From: a virus
Direction: 5' to 3' (one strand)
Length of the DNA: 34,763 bases
Virus record (IMG/VR): IMGVR_UViG_3300044707_000788
Location: 1-34,763 of that record
Below the pieces are notes generated by a model that was given only the letters and a program-made list of their open reading frames with translations, made no database searches and was not told where the DNA came from. Shown here in pieces: positions 20,401 through 28,560 of the stretch. Position 1 is the stretch's first letter, and every line of letters starts with the position of its first letter. The position numbers were made by a program, and so were the translations under genes.

Positions 20401-22059
20401 GGCGATGTCGGCATCTTTGCGAGAGCTGCTACGCCCGAATGCACCGGCAAATGGTCCCGCAAAGGTGCCGAGCGTTGCGGCGCCACCAACAATGGCCCCC
20501 GCTTGCTCTGCGTCCGGCGCCAGCAAGGCGAACGGCGTAGACGCCAGCGTGGCCGCAATACCAGAAGACACGGCGTCATCCGCAAAGCGCACCGCCTGCG
20601 TCACGCCCGCGCCGTCAGCCAGTCGCGCCAGCTTCCGCGTGATCTCCGGGTTGTCGGGGTTTTTGGCCACACGGCCCAGCGTGCTTTCCACGCCATTGGC
20701 GTAGGGTCGCATGTAGGCGGCGTATTGTGGCGGCACGGTGCCGGTGCGCAGCAAATCATCAGCCGCCGCCTGACGCACGGCACCAATATTGCCGGCGCGC
20801 ATCTCGCGCAGCACCATGGCGCCAGTGCCAGCGGCTTGGGAGGTCTTGCGGATCGTCCCGCCGACCAGCTTGTAGGCTGGCACAATACCGCTTACCGCTG
20901 CGACCGGCAGCAGCACGCTGTCCATGCCATCCGTATTGGCCGCCAGCAGACCTGCGCCGCCGCTGACCGCAGCAAGCGAGGCCACCTGTTGCGTTTTGCT
21001 AAGTCCCGTCTTGTCGGTAACGCGCGCAGCGACCCTAGACCCAAAGTCTTCCATGCCGTCCGCAACTCCAGCCAAGCCGCGCTCAACTGCCGGTAACGGC
21101 ATTCCAGTCACTCGAGACAGGCGGCGCAGCACGCGCAGCTTGGAGAATATGCCGGCGCCCATTGGCAGTGCGTTGGTAATATCTAGGCCCATTGCCCCAA
21201 TCGTTGACACCGCCTGCATGGGCTGCTGCCCCAAGACCGTTGTCTGCTCGTTGGGGAAGGTCATTGTCTTCCCGCCCATCGTGGCCTCAGTAATGTTGCC
21301 AGCGTGCGAGCGGGCGTAGCTGTTCTGCTGCAGATAGCGCTCGTAGTCCTGCTCCTTATCCGGGCCGAACGGCGTCTCCTCAAACACACCCTCGTCGCGC
21401 GCCTTGGCGATGGCCGCCATCACGTTGTCGCCATCGACTCTTTCGTTGCCAGTCTTGGGAACTGCGGCGGCGATTTCGCGCATCTTGGCGTCATTGGCGT
21501 TGCCGCGCTGGATGGTGTCGGCGACTTTGTTTTGCCCCCAATTAACAAGCTGCAGCAACTGCACGCCAGCCTTGCGGCCAATCTCCATGCCAGTGGCTAG
21601 GTTACGCGCCGCAAAACGATCTGGGCGGAACATGTTTTCAAACCAGTTTTCGCGCAGCTCTGTGCCGGCATCCATGCCGAGACTTAGGAGGTTGCCCGGG
21701 ACATCCTCGGCGCCTTGAAAGAATCGCGCCACCGCATCATCCTGCTGCTGCCGGTGATCGTACAAGAGCGAGTGCTCCGTATTGGTCAGAATGCGCTGCG
21801 GGTCGCGGCTGGCGACCTCGAGGTCTTGGTAGAACTGCTGCTCTTCCTGCTCCGAGATAGGCTGCGCCGTTGCCGGATCAAACGGCTCATCCAGAGTCGC
21901 CGTCTTCCAGTCAAACTCCGTGTCGATATTGACCGGACCCTGCGTTGGGGCTGGCATTGACCGCTGGCCAAATGTGGTAGCGGTCAGAGTCGCGGAGGGT
22001 TTGTCCTCCTCAACCGGCTGCGCTGTCGTCCAATCGAAATCGGGGTCGGCTTGGGCCAT
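17437..22059 (-). CDS. Giant internal-virion-like protein with HExxH and ADP-ribosyltransferase-like domains
   Basis: At 1540 residues this is the largest and last late gene. Visible parts are: a disordered acidic N-terminus (1-90) with a repeated DFDWTTA/EFDWKTA motif; helical regions with hydrophobic, membrane-seeking stretches near 355-420 and 505-560 (AGAIVGGAATLGTFAGPFAGAFG, split from its neighbours); HEIAHAIL at 702-709, an HExxH metallopeptidase signature; long polar regions; and a C-terminal YHGT (1433-1436) domain with WFTTD and EVTFQIF segments, typical of ADP-ribosyltransferase folds in phage polyvalent proteins. Size and position match T7 gp16-like ejection proteins. Injection with the DNA and action on host proteins is inferred. 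Confidence 0.75.
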   Translation of the reverse strand: MAQADPDFDWTTAQPVEEDKPSATLTATTFGQRSMPAPTQGPVNIDTEFDWKTATLDEPFDPATAQPISEQEEQQFYQDLEVASRDPQRILTNTEHSLLYDHRQQQDDAVARFFQGAEDVPGNLLSLGMDAGTELRENWFENMFRPDRFAARNLATGMEIGRKAGVQLLQLVNWGQNKVADTIQRGNANDAKMREIAAAVPKTGNERVDGDNVMAAIAKARDEGVFEETPFGPDKEQDYERYLQQNSYARSHAGNITEATMGGKTMTFPNEQTTVLGQQPMQAVSTIGAMGLDITNALPMGAGIFSKLRVLRRLSRVTGMPLPAVERGLAGVADGMEDFGSRVAARVTDKTGLSKTQQVASLAAVSGGAGLLAANTDGMDSVLLPVAAVSGIVPAYKLVGGTIRKTSQAAGTGAMVLREMRAGNIGAVRQAAADDLLRTGTVPPQYAAYMRPYANGVESTLGRVAKNPDNPEITRKLARLADGAGVTQAVRFADDAVSSGIAATLASTPFALLAPDAEQAGAIVGGAATLGTFAGPFAGAFGRSSSRKDADIARMLIDVHAVNGDVPALISLGRDRLGQIAGMQGVVAGKTDFVTLRASDYRANVDVRATGNETGAGVFIEKASNGTARIFINVGEPASMDGKVRVRDRGDGVREVRVRGNDGRTEFIAAPKGRRLLVNDGDTVKAGQQVVDYMPPSRSMPHEIAHAILTSDILDGDIRTDMRNYVTQVYGEDGIKARGREYMAQIVDGDIMFGTHEGAVALTPEEIADVRSGKRTMSDVMKGKPVEAAERDALIDARIDEYNQRSRERGGNDYDWARDEVTAEQFAGEAKGIDFRGIRAGGPKVLESALATSARVLEVLGAKFDRTTGKPLDNPSVLFRDNPLFQSPVLRKRMIEHVRAYNDLLAGLEDAGKRETRGTKVSVDGTPDSAARSPHTKMRPDPDKGGQVGNEFLYVDETGKTQWRSPGEVRTRERSRTSQANTMYNPSRILAPNSTEFGRRTTDSGRTIVSGPTLPAQFDHFVHFPKWMREFARVLEASRERGMTFIADYNAIGDGKDGVYRVRNRGDIRAIQREVAFVGWELTGNKHLKTVLMDLNAFRASAMKAINNGELGIFNNDMQVIEADLRTYLGNHRNGLPGEAGIGQAKRDMLNGLIGTGTAVQRKANPLFSDLNPRGSVRSFRLDRYNDLTPTGREGLSFDYDKINNNRMPQQIPREAQGMPDVGARGQIIEDAVMRLGGAQPRMTTQTAWMTPDGKFLNVGAHGHAGILEGRKFPISTADYMDLGFVRLNARESGKLYADGKNITQAQLSELRNTAIERGEQLVVERGIRAQAMPDSLESAPTDQLLRQYEENQGYLGLSTLGMREGRPVRGGAAQTRELLRRNEAISAELERRGVRQEDPQLQRALQRRGQAMPDGGVSSRDTVASSQMTRIYHGTSAQAAKVIAKAGFDVSSAADGTIWFTTDKSSIESGNVAATGKGAIVERLLDEKKLKLGGWNETDKFSTDQLIAQGYDGLRLEDGGEVTFQIFFPEKLVAPKRNK

Positions 22060-22061
22060 TG

Positions 22062-23234
22062 CTAAATCTTGTCGAAGGTTGGTTTTCCTTGTGCATCGTA
22101 TCCGCGGAACCTTGCAGGGCGCCCCTGGCCGTCACGATAGATTTTGCCGGGCTGGAATCCCGGCGCGGCAGCAGCAGGTGCTGGCTGCGCTGATGGCGTT
22201 GACTGGGTTGCCGCCGTGGGGGCGCTTTTGTTGGGGCTTGCGATTGCTTTTTGTTCCTCTGCCTTATTCTTAAACATGTCGTACATGCTCTCAAAAATTT
22301 GAGCATAAGACTCATCGTCGCGGCGATAGTTGAGACCACCCGTTGCGGCAGAACGAAGCATGGCGCGTTCTGTTTCGGTGAAGTTGCCCTGTCCTCGGTT
22401 TGCCTGAGCTTCGGCCAATGCGAGCGTGGACTCTAAAGTGTCATGGTCAACGTACCATCCCACTCGATCTCCCTTTCCACTGCCAAAAACGCTGGCAATC
22501 ATGCCGCTATCGAACGGCCCAACGCGCCCAAAATACTTCGGCGTCTTTTTCTCAGAATCCTTTTCGCCCTTCTTGAATCCGCGCAGGCGGTCCATGATCG
22601 AAAGAATGTCGTTCGACATTTCCACCGTCTTTTGCGCCTTTTCGGCTTCCACTGTTTTAAGCGCCCGCGCCTGCGGTGTCTGCTCCTGCGTTGCAACCCG
22701 GTCTTGCTGCGCGTGCCAATCTTGCACCAGTCCCGCCGCATATTTCGGATCAACCTCTGCGTATCCCTCCGTGCGCTCGTAGACATGGCGCTGCGCTGGA
22801 GACCAAGACTGCGCGATGGGCTTGACCATCTCAACGGCCTTGGCCGGATCGCCGGTCTGCTGGAGCGCCTGCTGGTAGGCTTGGCGGAAGTCGTTGATGT
22901 AGCCGAGGTCAAAGAACGAGCCTTCGTTTTGCAGCGCCGGAGTAGCGCGGCGGACTTCTGTCTCCTGCGTTGTTGAGGGAGCCTGTCCTGCGGTGTCGTC
23001 AATGACGGCCTGGGGCGTGATGCCGGCTTCCTGCTGCGCTCGGGCATACGCTTCGTCATAGGACATTCCGCCCCTAACCAAGTCGTCCACCATCTGATTG
23101 ATGCCGTTCATTTGGCTTATGGCGTCAAGTTGGTCCTGCGACATCACCGGCATGTCCGCGCCCTCACCATCGTCCACCGGCAGTGGCGCGAGGACCGTCA
23201 TCGGAGGAGTCGTTCTGTTGTTTGTTAGTCCCAT
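22062..23234 (-). CDS. Probable internal virion protein
   Basis: The 390-residue product is largely helical and polar, with Q- and A-rich segments (DFRQAYQQALQQTGDPAKAVEMV), a charged middle (FKKGEKDSEKKTPKYFG) and an A/P-rich linker before a C-terminal beta patch (GKIYRDGQGRPARFRGYDAQGKPTF). It ends two bases before the 1540-residue gene. Order and composition resemble the gp15-like core proteins ejected with podovirus DNA. No enzymatic motif is visible. Confidence 0.6.
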   Translation of the reverse strand: MGLTNNRTTPPMTVLAPLPVDDGEGADMPVMSQDQLDAISQMNGINQMVDDLVRGGMSYDEAYARAQQEAGITPQAVIDDTAGQAPSTTQETEVRRATPALQNEGSFFDLGYINDFRQAYQQALQQTGDPAKAVEMVKPIAQSWSPAQRHVYERTEGYAEVDPKYAAGLVQDWHAQQDRVATQEQTPQARALKTVEAEKAQKTVEMSNDILSIMDRLRGFKKGEKDSEKKTPKYFGRVGPFDSGMIASVFGSGKGDRVGWYVDHDTLESTLALAEAQANRGQGNFTETERAMLRSAATGGLNYRRDDESYAQIFESMYDMFKNKAEEQKAIASPNKSAPTAATQSTPSAQPAPAAAAPGFQPGKIYRDGQGRPARFRGYDAQGKPTFDKI

Positions 23235-23240
23235 GGCTGG

Positions 23241-23708
23241 TTAGTTTCCGGTGCCGAAGATTGCGCTGGCGGGAGGAAGGTCGACGCGCGACGTTCCTGG
23301 GCCGCCCTGACTTGCGATATTGGCCGTATTCTTCGTGATTGCGCCGAACACAGGCGCATTTTGCTGCACACCAAGCCGCTGCTTCCCAAGCTGCGCGTTG
23401 GCCATCGCCGGCATCCACGATCCGAAGTTGTCGAGCATCATGCCGGCGTCGTAGTCGTCCATGTCGCCGAACATTGAGCCGTCCATGCCAAAGGTCTCTC
23501 CGGCCATGCCCATGAACTTTTTGAAGTTCTTGCCCTTGGCTTTGGTGCCCTGCATCTGCCCATAAGCCCCAGCCAAGCTAACCAAAGCCCCGCTAATGTC
23601 ATTAGCCAGTTGGACCTTCGCCTGCGCATTCATCTGCGCCGAGTTGACAATTCCCTGTCCGCGGATCGCTCCGCTCGTATCGTTAACTGTTGGATTGTAA
23701 GCAAACAT
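23241..23708 (-). CDS. Virion-associated protein, unknown
   Basis: The ATG at 23708 has GGAGG nine bases upstream and gives 155 residues beginning MFAYNPTVNDTSGAIRG. The product is glycine- and methionine-rich (MGMAGETFGMDGSMFGDMDDYDAGMM) and without cysteine. A longer upstream frame lacks support. It lies between the CxxCxxCC gene and internal virion-like genes, so a small structural or ejection protein is likely. Confidence 0.6.
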   Translation of the reverse strand: MFAYNPTVNDTSGAIRGQGIVNSAQMNAQAKVQLANDISGALVSLAGAYGQMQGTKAKGKNFKKFMGMAGETFGMDGSMFGDMDDYDAGMMLDNFGSWMPAMANAQLGKQRLGVQQNAPVFGAITKNTANIASQGGPGTSRVDLPPASAIFGTGN

Positions 23709-23712
23709 AGTT

Positions 23713-24003
23713 TTATTCCTCCGAGATTCCCGCCGCAGCCCGTGCCTCAAGGCACAGTTGTGATCCCGCCACAAACGCGCGGCAGGCGTTTGGTCGGTTG
23801 TTGTAAATTGAGCAAGAGACGCCGCATCCGACTTCGCCGGCCAGCGCCACGCAGCGGTTGTTGGTCGTCTTCATCAAAGGGTAGTCGTCTCTAAGCATCC
23901 ATTGCGGGATGCCAGCAGCGTCAGATCGGTCTCGTTGTAAGACTGGCCAGCTCCACTTGTGACTGCAGCATGCGCCACACCGTTGACAGTCGAATCGCTC
24001 CAT
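23713..24003 (-). CDS. CxxCxxCC (YkgJ-like) metal-binding protein
   Basis: The ATG at 24003 gives 96 residues with CQRCGACC at 6-13, then further cysteines in NRCVALAGEVGCGVSCSIYNNRPNACRAF (split here for the pattern C...C..C-x-I-Y-x-x-R-P-x-x-C-R-x-F). This is the PF03692 YkgJ-type signature, thought to bind zinc or an Fe-S cluster. Its first 130 bases overlap the PAPS-reductase-like gene in another frame; since the CxxCxxCC block lies in the overlap, the start cannot be moved downstream. The molecular role is unknown; an electron-transfer or metal partner of the neighbour is possible. Confidence 0.75.
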   Translation of the reverse strand: MERFDCQRCGACCSHKWSWPVLQRDRSDAAGIPQWMLRDDYPLMKTTNNRCVALAGEVGCGVSCSIYNNRPNACRAFVAGSQLCLEARAAAGISEE

Positions 24004-24833
24004 GTCGGGCGGAAGCCCTGCGCGTCGCTCTGCAGGTCGATGTATGGTGCTAGATGGCTGATGTTGTTCGTCTCGCATTGATTCTTTGGGCAATAGACGG
24101 TGCCTCCGAGGTGCCGGTTCACGCAGTTCCAGCAGACAGGGTAGTAGTCGCTGTTCGCGCTCTTGTCCTTCCGGTGGCGCCACACGCCGTCCGCTTTCTC
24201 GTAGCGGGTTTCGTCGTTGGGCACGCCTTCGGCTTCCAAGTAATTCCACACGTCCGCATCGCTCCAGTGGCGCATGGGGTAAAATTGAGTCGGAATGCCG
24301 GCCTGCACCAAAACGTCCTGCGCAAGCGGCACATGGCCTTTGATGAGGTCCACATCGGCAGACTTTTGGCCGTGGAAGGCGGCATCCCACGGGAAGTTAA
24401 ACGTGCCGGTCGGGCGCTTCAGAGCGTCCAGCCCGCACAGATAGCGTCCGCTGGCCAGCTCCTCCGGCTGCGGTTCTTCAGTGCCAAGGCAGAGTGACAT
24501 GACCTTGTTCGGCGCCATTTCGTAAAACTTTACAAAGTCAAAACGCGGGCTGCCGGTTTCGATGTCGTGTCCATCGGTGAGGGCGTATCCGCTTGGAGCG
24601 TAGTCATACATCTCTAGGTCCCATTGCGCCGCCAGCCGGTCGCTGTGGACATACCGAGTGCGGAACCGCGGTTCCCGCCACTGCACAACCGGCGTCTTGG
24701 CGCCGACCTTAAAGCGGATCATGTGCAGCATTGCTGTGCTGTCCTTGCCGCCACTCCAAAAAACGACAGGGTTGGTGCAGCCGTCCAGCCACAGCTCAAC
24801 CTTACGACACGTCTCTGCGACTAGGTTTGTCAT
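23874..24833 (-). CDS. PAPS-reductase-family PP-loop protein
   Basis: The 319-residue protein has the adenine-nucleotide-alpha-hydrolase PP-loop SGGKDSTAMLHM (about 27-38), VVQWREPRF, and a C-terminal part with VCWNCVNRHLGGTVYCPKNQC, a Cys cluster that may bind zinc or Fe-S. Phage members of this family are annotated as phosphoadenosine phosphosulfate reductases, but many probably act in other sulfur or adenylation chemistry, such as DNA or tRNA modification. It sits inside the virion gene block, coupled to an internal-virion-like gene by ATGA and overlapping the CxxCxxCC gene. Substrate unknown. Confidence 0.8.
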   Translation of the reverse strand: MTNLVAETCRKVELWLDGCTNPVVFWSGGKDSTAMLHMIRFKVGAKTPVVQWREPRFRTRYVHSDRLAAQWDLEMYDYAPSGYALTDGHDIETGSPRFDFVKFYEMAPNKVMSLCLGTEEPQPEELASGRYLCGLDALKRPTGTFNFPWDAAFHGQKSADVDLIKGHVPLAQDVLVQAGIPTQFYPMRHWSDADVWNYLEAEGVPNDETRYEKADGVWRHRKDKSANSDYYPVCWNCVNRHLGGTVYCPKNQCETNNISHLAPYIDLQSDAQGFRPTWSDSTVNGVAHAAVTSGAGQSYNETDLTLLASRNGCLETTTL

Positions 24834-25837
24834 TAGATGGCAATGCCCACAACGGCCAGACCCGCCGCGGCACCAACGCCACTTCCGATCATGCCCATTG
24901 TAGCCGAGTTGTTGGCCGCGCCGGCCTGCATCCGCGCCGATTGCAGCGCTGACCGGTTGTTCATGAAACTGTTGTAGCGGCTGTCAACCATGTTTGCGTT
25001 AAAGGTTGCGGCGCCGCCGGCCAGCTCTTGCGCTCCGCGCCACGTCTGGCCCATCGCTGAAGTCAGGTTTTGTCCGATCCCGCCGCCGATACCCGCGTAG
25101 CCTAGCGCACGATATTGCGGGTCAATGTTCGCCCGCATCTGCGCGGCGCCTTGGTCAATGTTCGCGCCCTGTGCATAAGCATTAGCCGCGGATTGCTGCA
25201 CCTGTGCGGCGCTGCCCAATAGTCCGGCGGCCTGACCGTAACGATTGAACACGTTGCCGGTCACCATTTGGTTGGTGCTGGCAGCGAAGTTCCGGCGGGC
25301 GCTCTCGCGGGCCTGTGCGGCGGCGTCACGGTTGAGAATTTCTGCGGCGGCGCTTCCCATCGAAGTGCCAAGGCCGCGAGCGGCGAAGGCAGAGCGTGCC
25401 GACTGCTGGGCATCGCGAGTCTCTTCGGCAGACAGCGAGCGGCCGAGAGCAAGTTCAGCTTCGGCTTGCTGGCGTAGAGTGCGCTCAATGGCCGTCTCAC
25501 CGGATTGAGCTTGGAGCGAGCGGCCAATGCCTCCGATCTCACCGGCCATGCCGCGCATGTCGGCGCCAAGGCCACGAATGGTTGAGGCGTCACCGACAGT
25601 GCGGTTCACGCCAGCGAGCGCGTCACGGGTATATTGGTTGTCGAGGTTGGCGGCAATTTTCTGGACTGTTTCCAGTTGCAGCCGCTCTTGCTCAGGATAA
25701 GCCGCGACAGACGCCTGCACTTGCGCCGCCGCCGCTTCAGCCGCACCTTCGTTGGACGCACGCATGAGCGCGACGTAATCCAGCGGCTCCGCCTGTGGTG
25801 GCTCTGATCTTTTCTTAGATTTTTTCTTCTTTGCCAT
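24833..25837 (-). CDS. Probable internal virion protein, alanine-rich
   Basis: A GAGGAG precedes the ATG. The 334-residue product has a lysine-rich N-terminus (MAKKKKSKKRSEPPQ), a long A/Q/R-rich helical body (about 35-310), and a glycine-rich hydrophobic C-terminus (MGMIGSGVGAAAGLAVVGIAI) able to insert into a membrane. This matches gp14-like ejection proteins that form a channel in the outer membrane of the host. Assignment from composition and gene order. Confidence 0.65.
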   Translation of the reverse strand: MAKKKKSKKRSEPPQAEPLDYVALMRASNEGAAEAAAAQVQASVAAYPEQERLQLETVQKIAANLDNQYTRDALAGVNRTVGDASTIRGLGADMRGMAGEIGGIGRSLQAQSGETAIERTLRQQAEAELALGRSLSAEETRDAQQSARSAFAARGLGTSMGSAAAEILNRDAAAQARESARRNFAASTNQMVTGNVFNRYGQAAGLLGSAAQVQQSAANAYAQGANIDQGAAQMRANIDPQYRALGYAGIGGGIGQNLTSAMGQTWRGAQELAGGAATFNANMVDSRYNSFMNNRSALQSARMQAGAANNSATMGMIGSGVGAAAGLAVVGIAI

Positions 25838-25848
25838 AATTTCTCCTC

Positions 25849-26523
25849 TTATTCATACATGACGTTAACCGATCCGGCGTCGAAGGCGTCGGTGCCGTTG
25901 ACAGTGGTGACGAGCACTTGCGTAAGCGTGTCCGACAGCGTCTTTACGCCAGCGGTTTGAGACGTGCTTGAAGTGTTGTTGTCTGTCACAATTCCATGCG
26001 CGACCCATTTGTTGCCGCCCATTGAGTTTATAATCAAGGCGCCTGTTCTATTAGACCCTATGGTTCCGTAGCCTAGCGGAAAACCGGTTGTGAACGGACT
26101 TGTCCCGCTGACGGTTGGGCTGGCGGATTCTGTGGTCTGTATCACGCTTGAGACGTAGCCTGTCGCTTCAACGCCTCCAGCATCCCCTAGCTGAACTTGC
26201 ACTCTGGTTGTGCCATTCGTGCTTACGCCGTCGAACATGACAGTGATTCGCTTCACCCATGACGGAATGCTTGAGAACGTAAAGCTGGTGCCGCTTGTGG
26301 TAGCTTGCGCGGTGCGCAGAGTGAGCGGCTGAGAAAGTTTTGCGGGTGTAACGTTGGCGTCCAAAATCTTTGCCGTGGTCACGCTGTCTGCCGAAAGATC
26401 GGCGGCCACGATGGTCCCGGCCGTCAGCGCCACGGTGGACTGCGCAAGATCATTAAGTTTCGCCGGGGTAACAGTCTCGCCAGAGATGAAAGTTTTGATC
26501 GGAGTGATAGTCAGGGTTGCCAT
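25849..26523 (-). CDS. Tail-fibre or tail-tip structural protein
   Basis: The 224-residue product starts MATLTITPIKTFISGETVTPAKLNDLAQ and holds LSADSVTTAKILDANVTPAKLSQ, the short 'TxAKIxDxxVTxAKL' repeats common in phage tail-fibre N-termini. The rest is beta-rich, low in charge, with T/S/G-rich strands and ends DAGSVNVMYE. It is probably exposed on the virion. It lies just after the tail-tube B-like gene. Confidence 0.65.
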   Translation of the reverse strand: MATLTITPIKTFISGETVTPAKLNDLAQSTVALTAGTIVAADLSADSVTTAKILDANVTPAKLSQPLTLRTAQATTSGTSFTFSSIPSWVKRITVMFDGVSTNGTTRVQVQLGDAGGVEATGYVSSVIQTTESASPTVSGTSPFTTGFPLGYGTIGSNRTGALIINSMGGNKWVAHGIVTDNNTSSTSQTAGVKTLSDTLTQVLVTTVNGTDAFDAGSVNVMYE

Positions 26524-26529
26524 AGTGTT

Positions 26530-28557
26530 TTAAGATGAATGTCGTGTTTCTGTTTGCGGCAGGCTTGCCATAGCGGCTTCAACCGAGACGTTGCGAATCT
26601 CGACGCCCGTTCCGGGGGCGCCCGTCACCGCGTCTCCGGTCGCCATCTCCATTTCGATGTAGTGCGCCTTTTTCCGAATCGGATTTTTCAGCGTGTAATC
26701 TTCAGATAGTCCGCTGGTGTTGGTTTGCCCCGGCACCAAAACAATCTCTTGGTCTGGGTTAAAAGTGTTGGCCTGCACGGAGATTTTCGCGGTGGCCGGG
26801 ATGACCACATCGGCCAGCGAGCGAACGAAACGCTTGTTGTGCATGGTTCCCATGCCGTAACGCCGCGTAACAATGCGCCCCGGCACGCTCGACACGGTCG
26901 GCACAGAGGCATCGACATTCTCGTCGCCCGCTTCGACTTCGTTGAGCAGCATCAGCTTGCCGGCGCGGTTGCTAATCATCAGCCGGCGCTCGTTGGCCAC
27001 ATTGCTGACCAAGAAATCCCCGATGCCAAAGCCATAAATGTCCTGAGTCTCCCATTGCTCGTTGAGCTGATTGTAGATGAAGACGCCGTCCAGCGTGTCG
27101 CCGCCGGCCATCGGGACGGCGAGGTAGTAGCGGTTGTCGTGGTAGACAGCCACAGACTCCTCAATGAGGTTGGCGTTGAGCGTTTGAAGCTGGTTAGCAA
27201 TCGGGTCGGAAAGCGGCAACGTCTGCCCGCGCAACTTGAGGTCAAGTTTGGCGTCAAGCCGGTAGACGCCGCTGTCAGAAAGAAAGTAAATAAATTGCCC
27301 CGCCGTGGCGATTGTCCGACGCGCCGCGCAGCCAATTTCATCGGTCAGCAAATCCAACCGGCTGACCGGAGTGTCGATGCTGAAGTCAGTGCCGTCCGTG
27401 CTGGCAAACTGATTGATCTGCGCCAACCACACCGACTTGCGGCAGAAGACCAAGAAGCTGTTGTCCACCCAAGGATGCACCGCAACGACTAGGTCGTTGC
27501 CGCCCTTGCCTACGCGGAAGCTGGACCAAAAGGGATCGTAGAGGTCTGGGTCAAGAACGTCCGAGATCATCACGTTCTGGCGGCCGTCAGGGATGATGAG
27601 GCGATTGTTGATGTAGCTTGCCCACGGCGTTGACCGCATGCGCCGGTAGGTCGGACCTTCGGCCGGCACGCCTGCGTCTGCCCGCACAAAGTCGCTGGCG
27701 GTCTCACCATCCCAATACAGCGGCGGCTTGACTCGGCGCACCTCAATGTCTGCCGCCGCCTCGCTTAACGTCCCGCTCGGCACCGTAATAGTGAAGCGGT
27801 CACTGTCAACGATGCTCTCAACGCGGTATTCGTGACCGGCAAAGGCCGCGACCGATCCGCCCTCAATGCGCACCGTGGCGCCCGTCAGATAACCGTGGGA
27901 CGCCACATGCACCGTGGCCGTGGTGCCGCTTACGGCGATGCCTTCGGCCGTTGTGAAGCTAGTGCCCCATCCCGGCTGATTCCGGTCGGCCTCGCGCAGC
28001 AGATAGAGTCGGTCGTAGGCTTGCACCATGCTGACCGCGTCAGTCGGCTCAATGGTCTCGTCGGGAGAAGACGGGTAGGAAAGTGTTGGCGGAAGCACGA
28101 TCACGAACAGCTCGTCGCCCAAGTCAGTCACCAAAGAGTCTGCGTCGCTCGCGCCTAGCACGGCGCCGGCGCCGGCCGCCGATACGCTGAGGGCGCTGTC
28201 AGTAATGTAGGTGTAGGCTGCGTCAGGTCCAGCCAGCACCACCGCTTCTGTCGCAATGCTCTCTTCCTGCATCAGCATGACCGCCGAGGCAAAGATGCCG
28301 CCGCTGTAGACCGCTCGGACGACAGGTTCATTCGGCGCGGGCTTTAGGTCGAAGTCCAAGCATAACGGCGTGCCGCTCACGCTGATGTCGCTGGCCAGCC
28401 GCTTGGCGCCCTTGCGCGTCACGGCTACGCCACGGTCCAACCGCATGTTCTGCGAGAGCTGGAGCATTCCAGCGGGCAGGGAAACAGGATTGATCCGCGA
28501 GGCATAGCCCGCGAATCCCATGTCGCCGTCGCGGATGACTTGGTCAGAGAGAGGCAT
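26530..28557 (-). CDS. Tail tubular protein B-like / tail hub protein
   Basis: The 675-residue product begins with RINPVSLPAGMLQLSQNMRLDRGVAVTRKG (split from a longer run), a start typical of podovirus tail nozzle proteins, and is followed by mostly beta structure including WDGETASDFVRADAG, RLIIPDGRQNVMISDVLDP and VWLAQINQF. Repeating blade-like segments (FIYFLSDSGVYRLD, VFIYNQLNEQWETQD) suggest a propeller core as in T7 gp12-type nozzles. It lies downstream of the tail-tube A-like gene as in T7-like order, with lysis genes between. Confidence 0.75.
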   Translation of the reverse strand: MPLSDQVIRDGDMGFAGYASRINPVSLPAGMLQLSQNMRLDRGVAVTRKGAKRLASDISVSGTPLCLDFDLKPAPNEPVVRAVYSGGIFASAVMLMQEESIATEAVVLAGPDAAYTYITDSALSVSAAGAGAVLGASDADSLVTDLGDELFVIVLPPTLSYPSSPDETIEPTDAVSMVQAYDRLYLLREADRNQPGWGTSFTTAEGIAVSGTTATVHVASHGYLTGATVRIEGGSVAAFAGHEYRVESIVDSDRFTITVPSGTLSEAAADIEVRRVKPPLYWDGETASDFVRADAGVPAEGPTYRRMRSTPWASYINNRLIIPDGRQNVMISDVLDPDLYDPFWSSFRVGKGGNDLVVAVHPWVDNSFLVFCRKSVWLAQINQFASTDGTDFSIDTPVSRLDLLTDEIGCAARRTIATAGQFIYFLSDSGVYRLDAKLDLKLRGQTLPLSDPIANQLQTLNANLIEESVAVYHDNRYYLAVPMAGGDTLDGVFIYNQLNEQWETQDIYGFGIGDFLVSNVANERRLMISNRAGKLMLLNEVEAGDENVDASVPTVSSVPGRIVTRRYGMGTMHNKRFVRSLADVVIPATAKISVQANTFNPDQEIVLVPGQTNTSGLSEDYTLKNPIRKKAHYIEMEMATGDAVTGAPGTGVEIRNVSVEAAMASLPQTETRHSS

Positions 28558-28560
28558 ATA

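Noticed and set aside
19369-21096. Plus-strand frames of 240-260 codons opposite the 1540-residue gene
   Set aside because: They are antisense to a continuous large frame with recognisable domains and lack any motif of their own.
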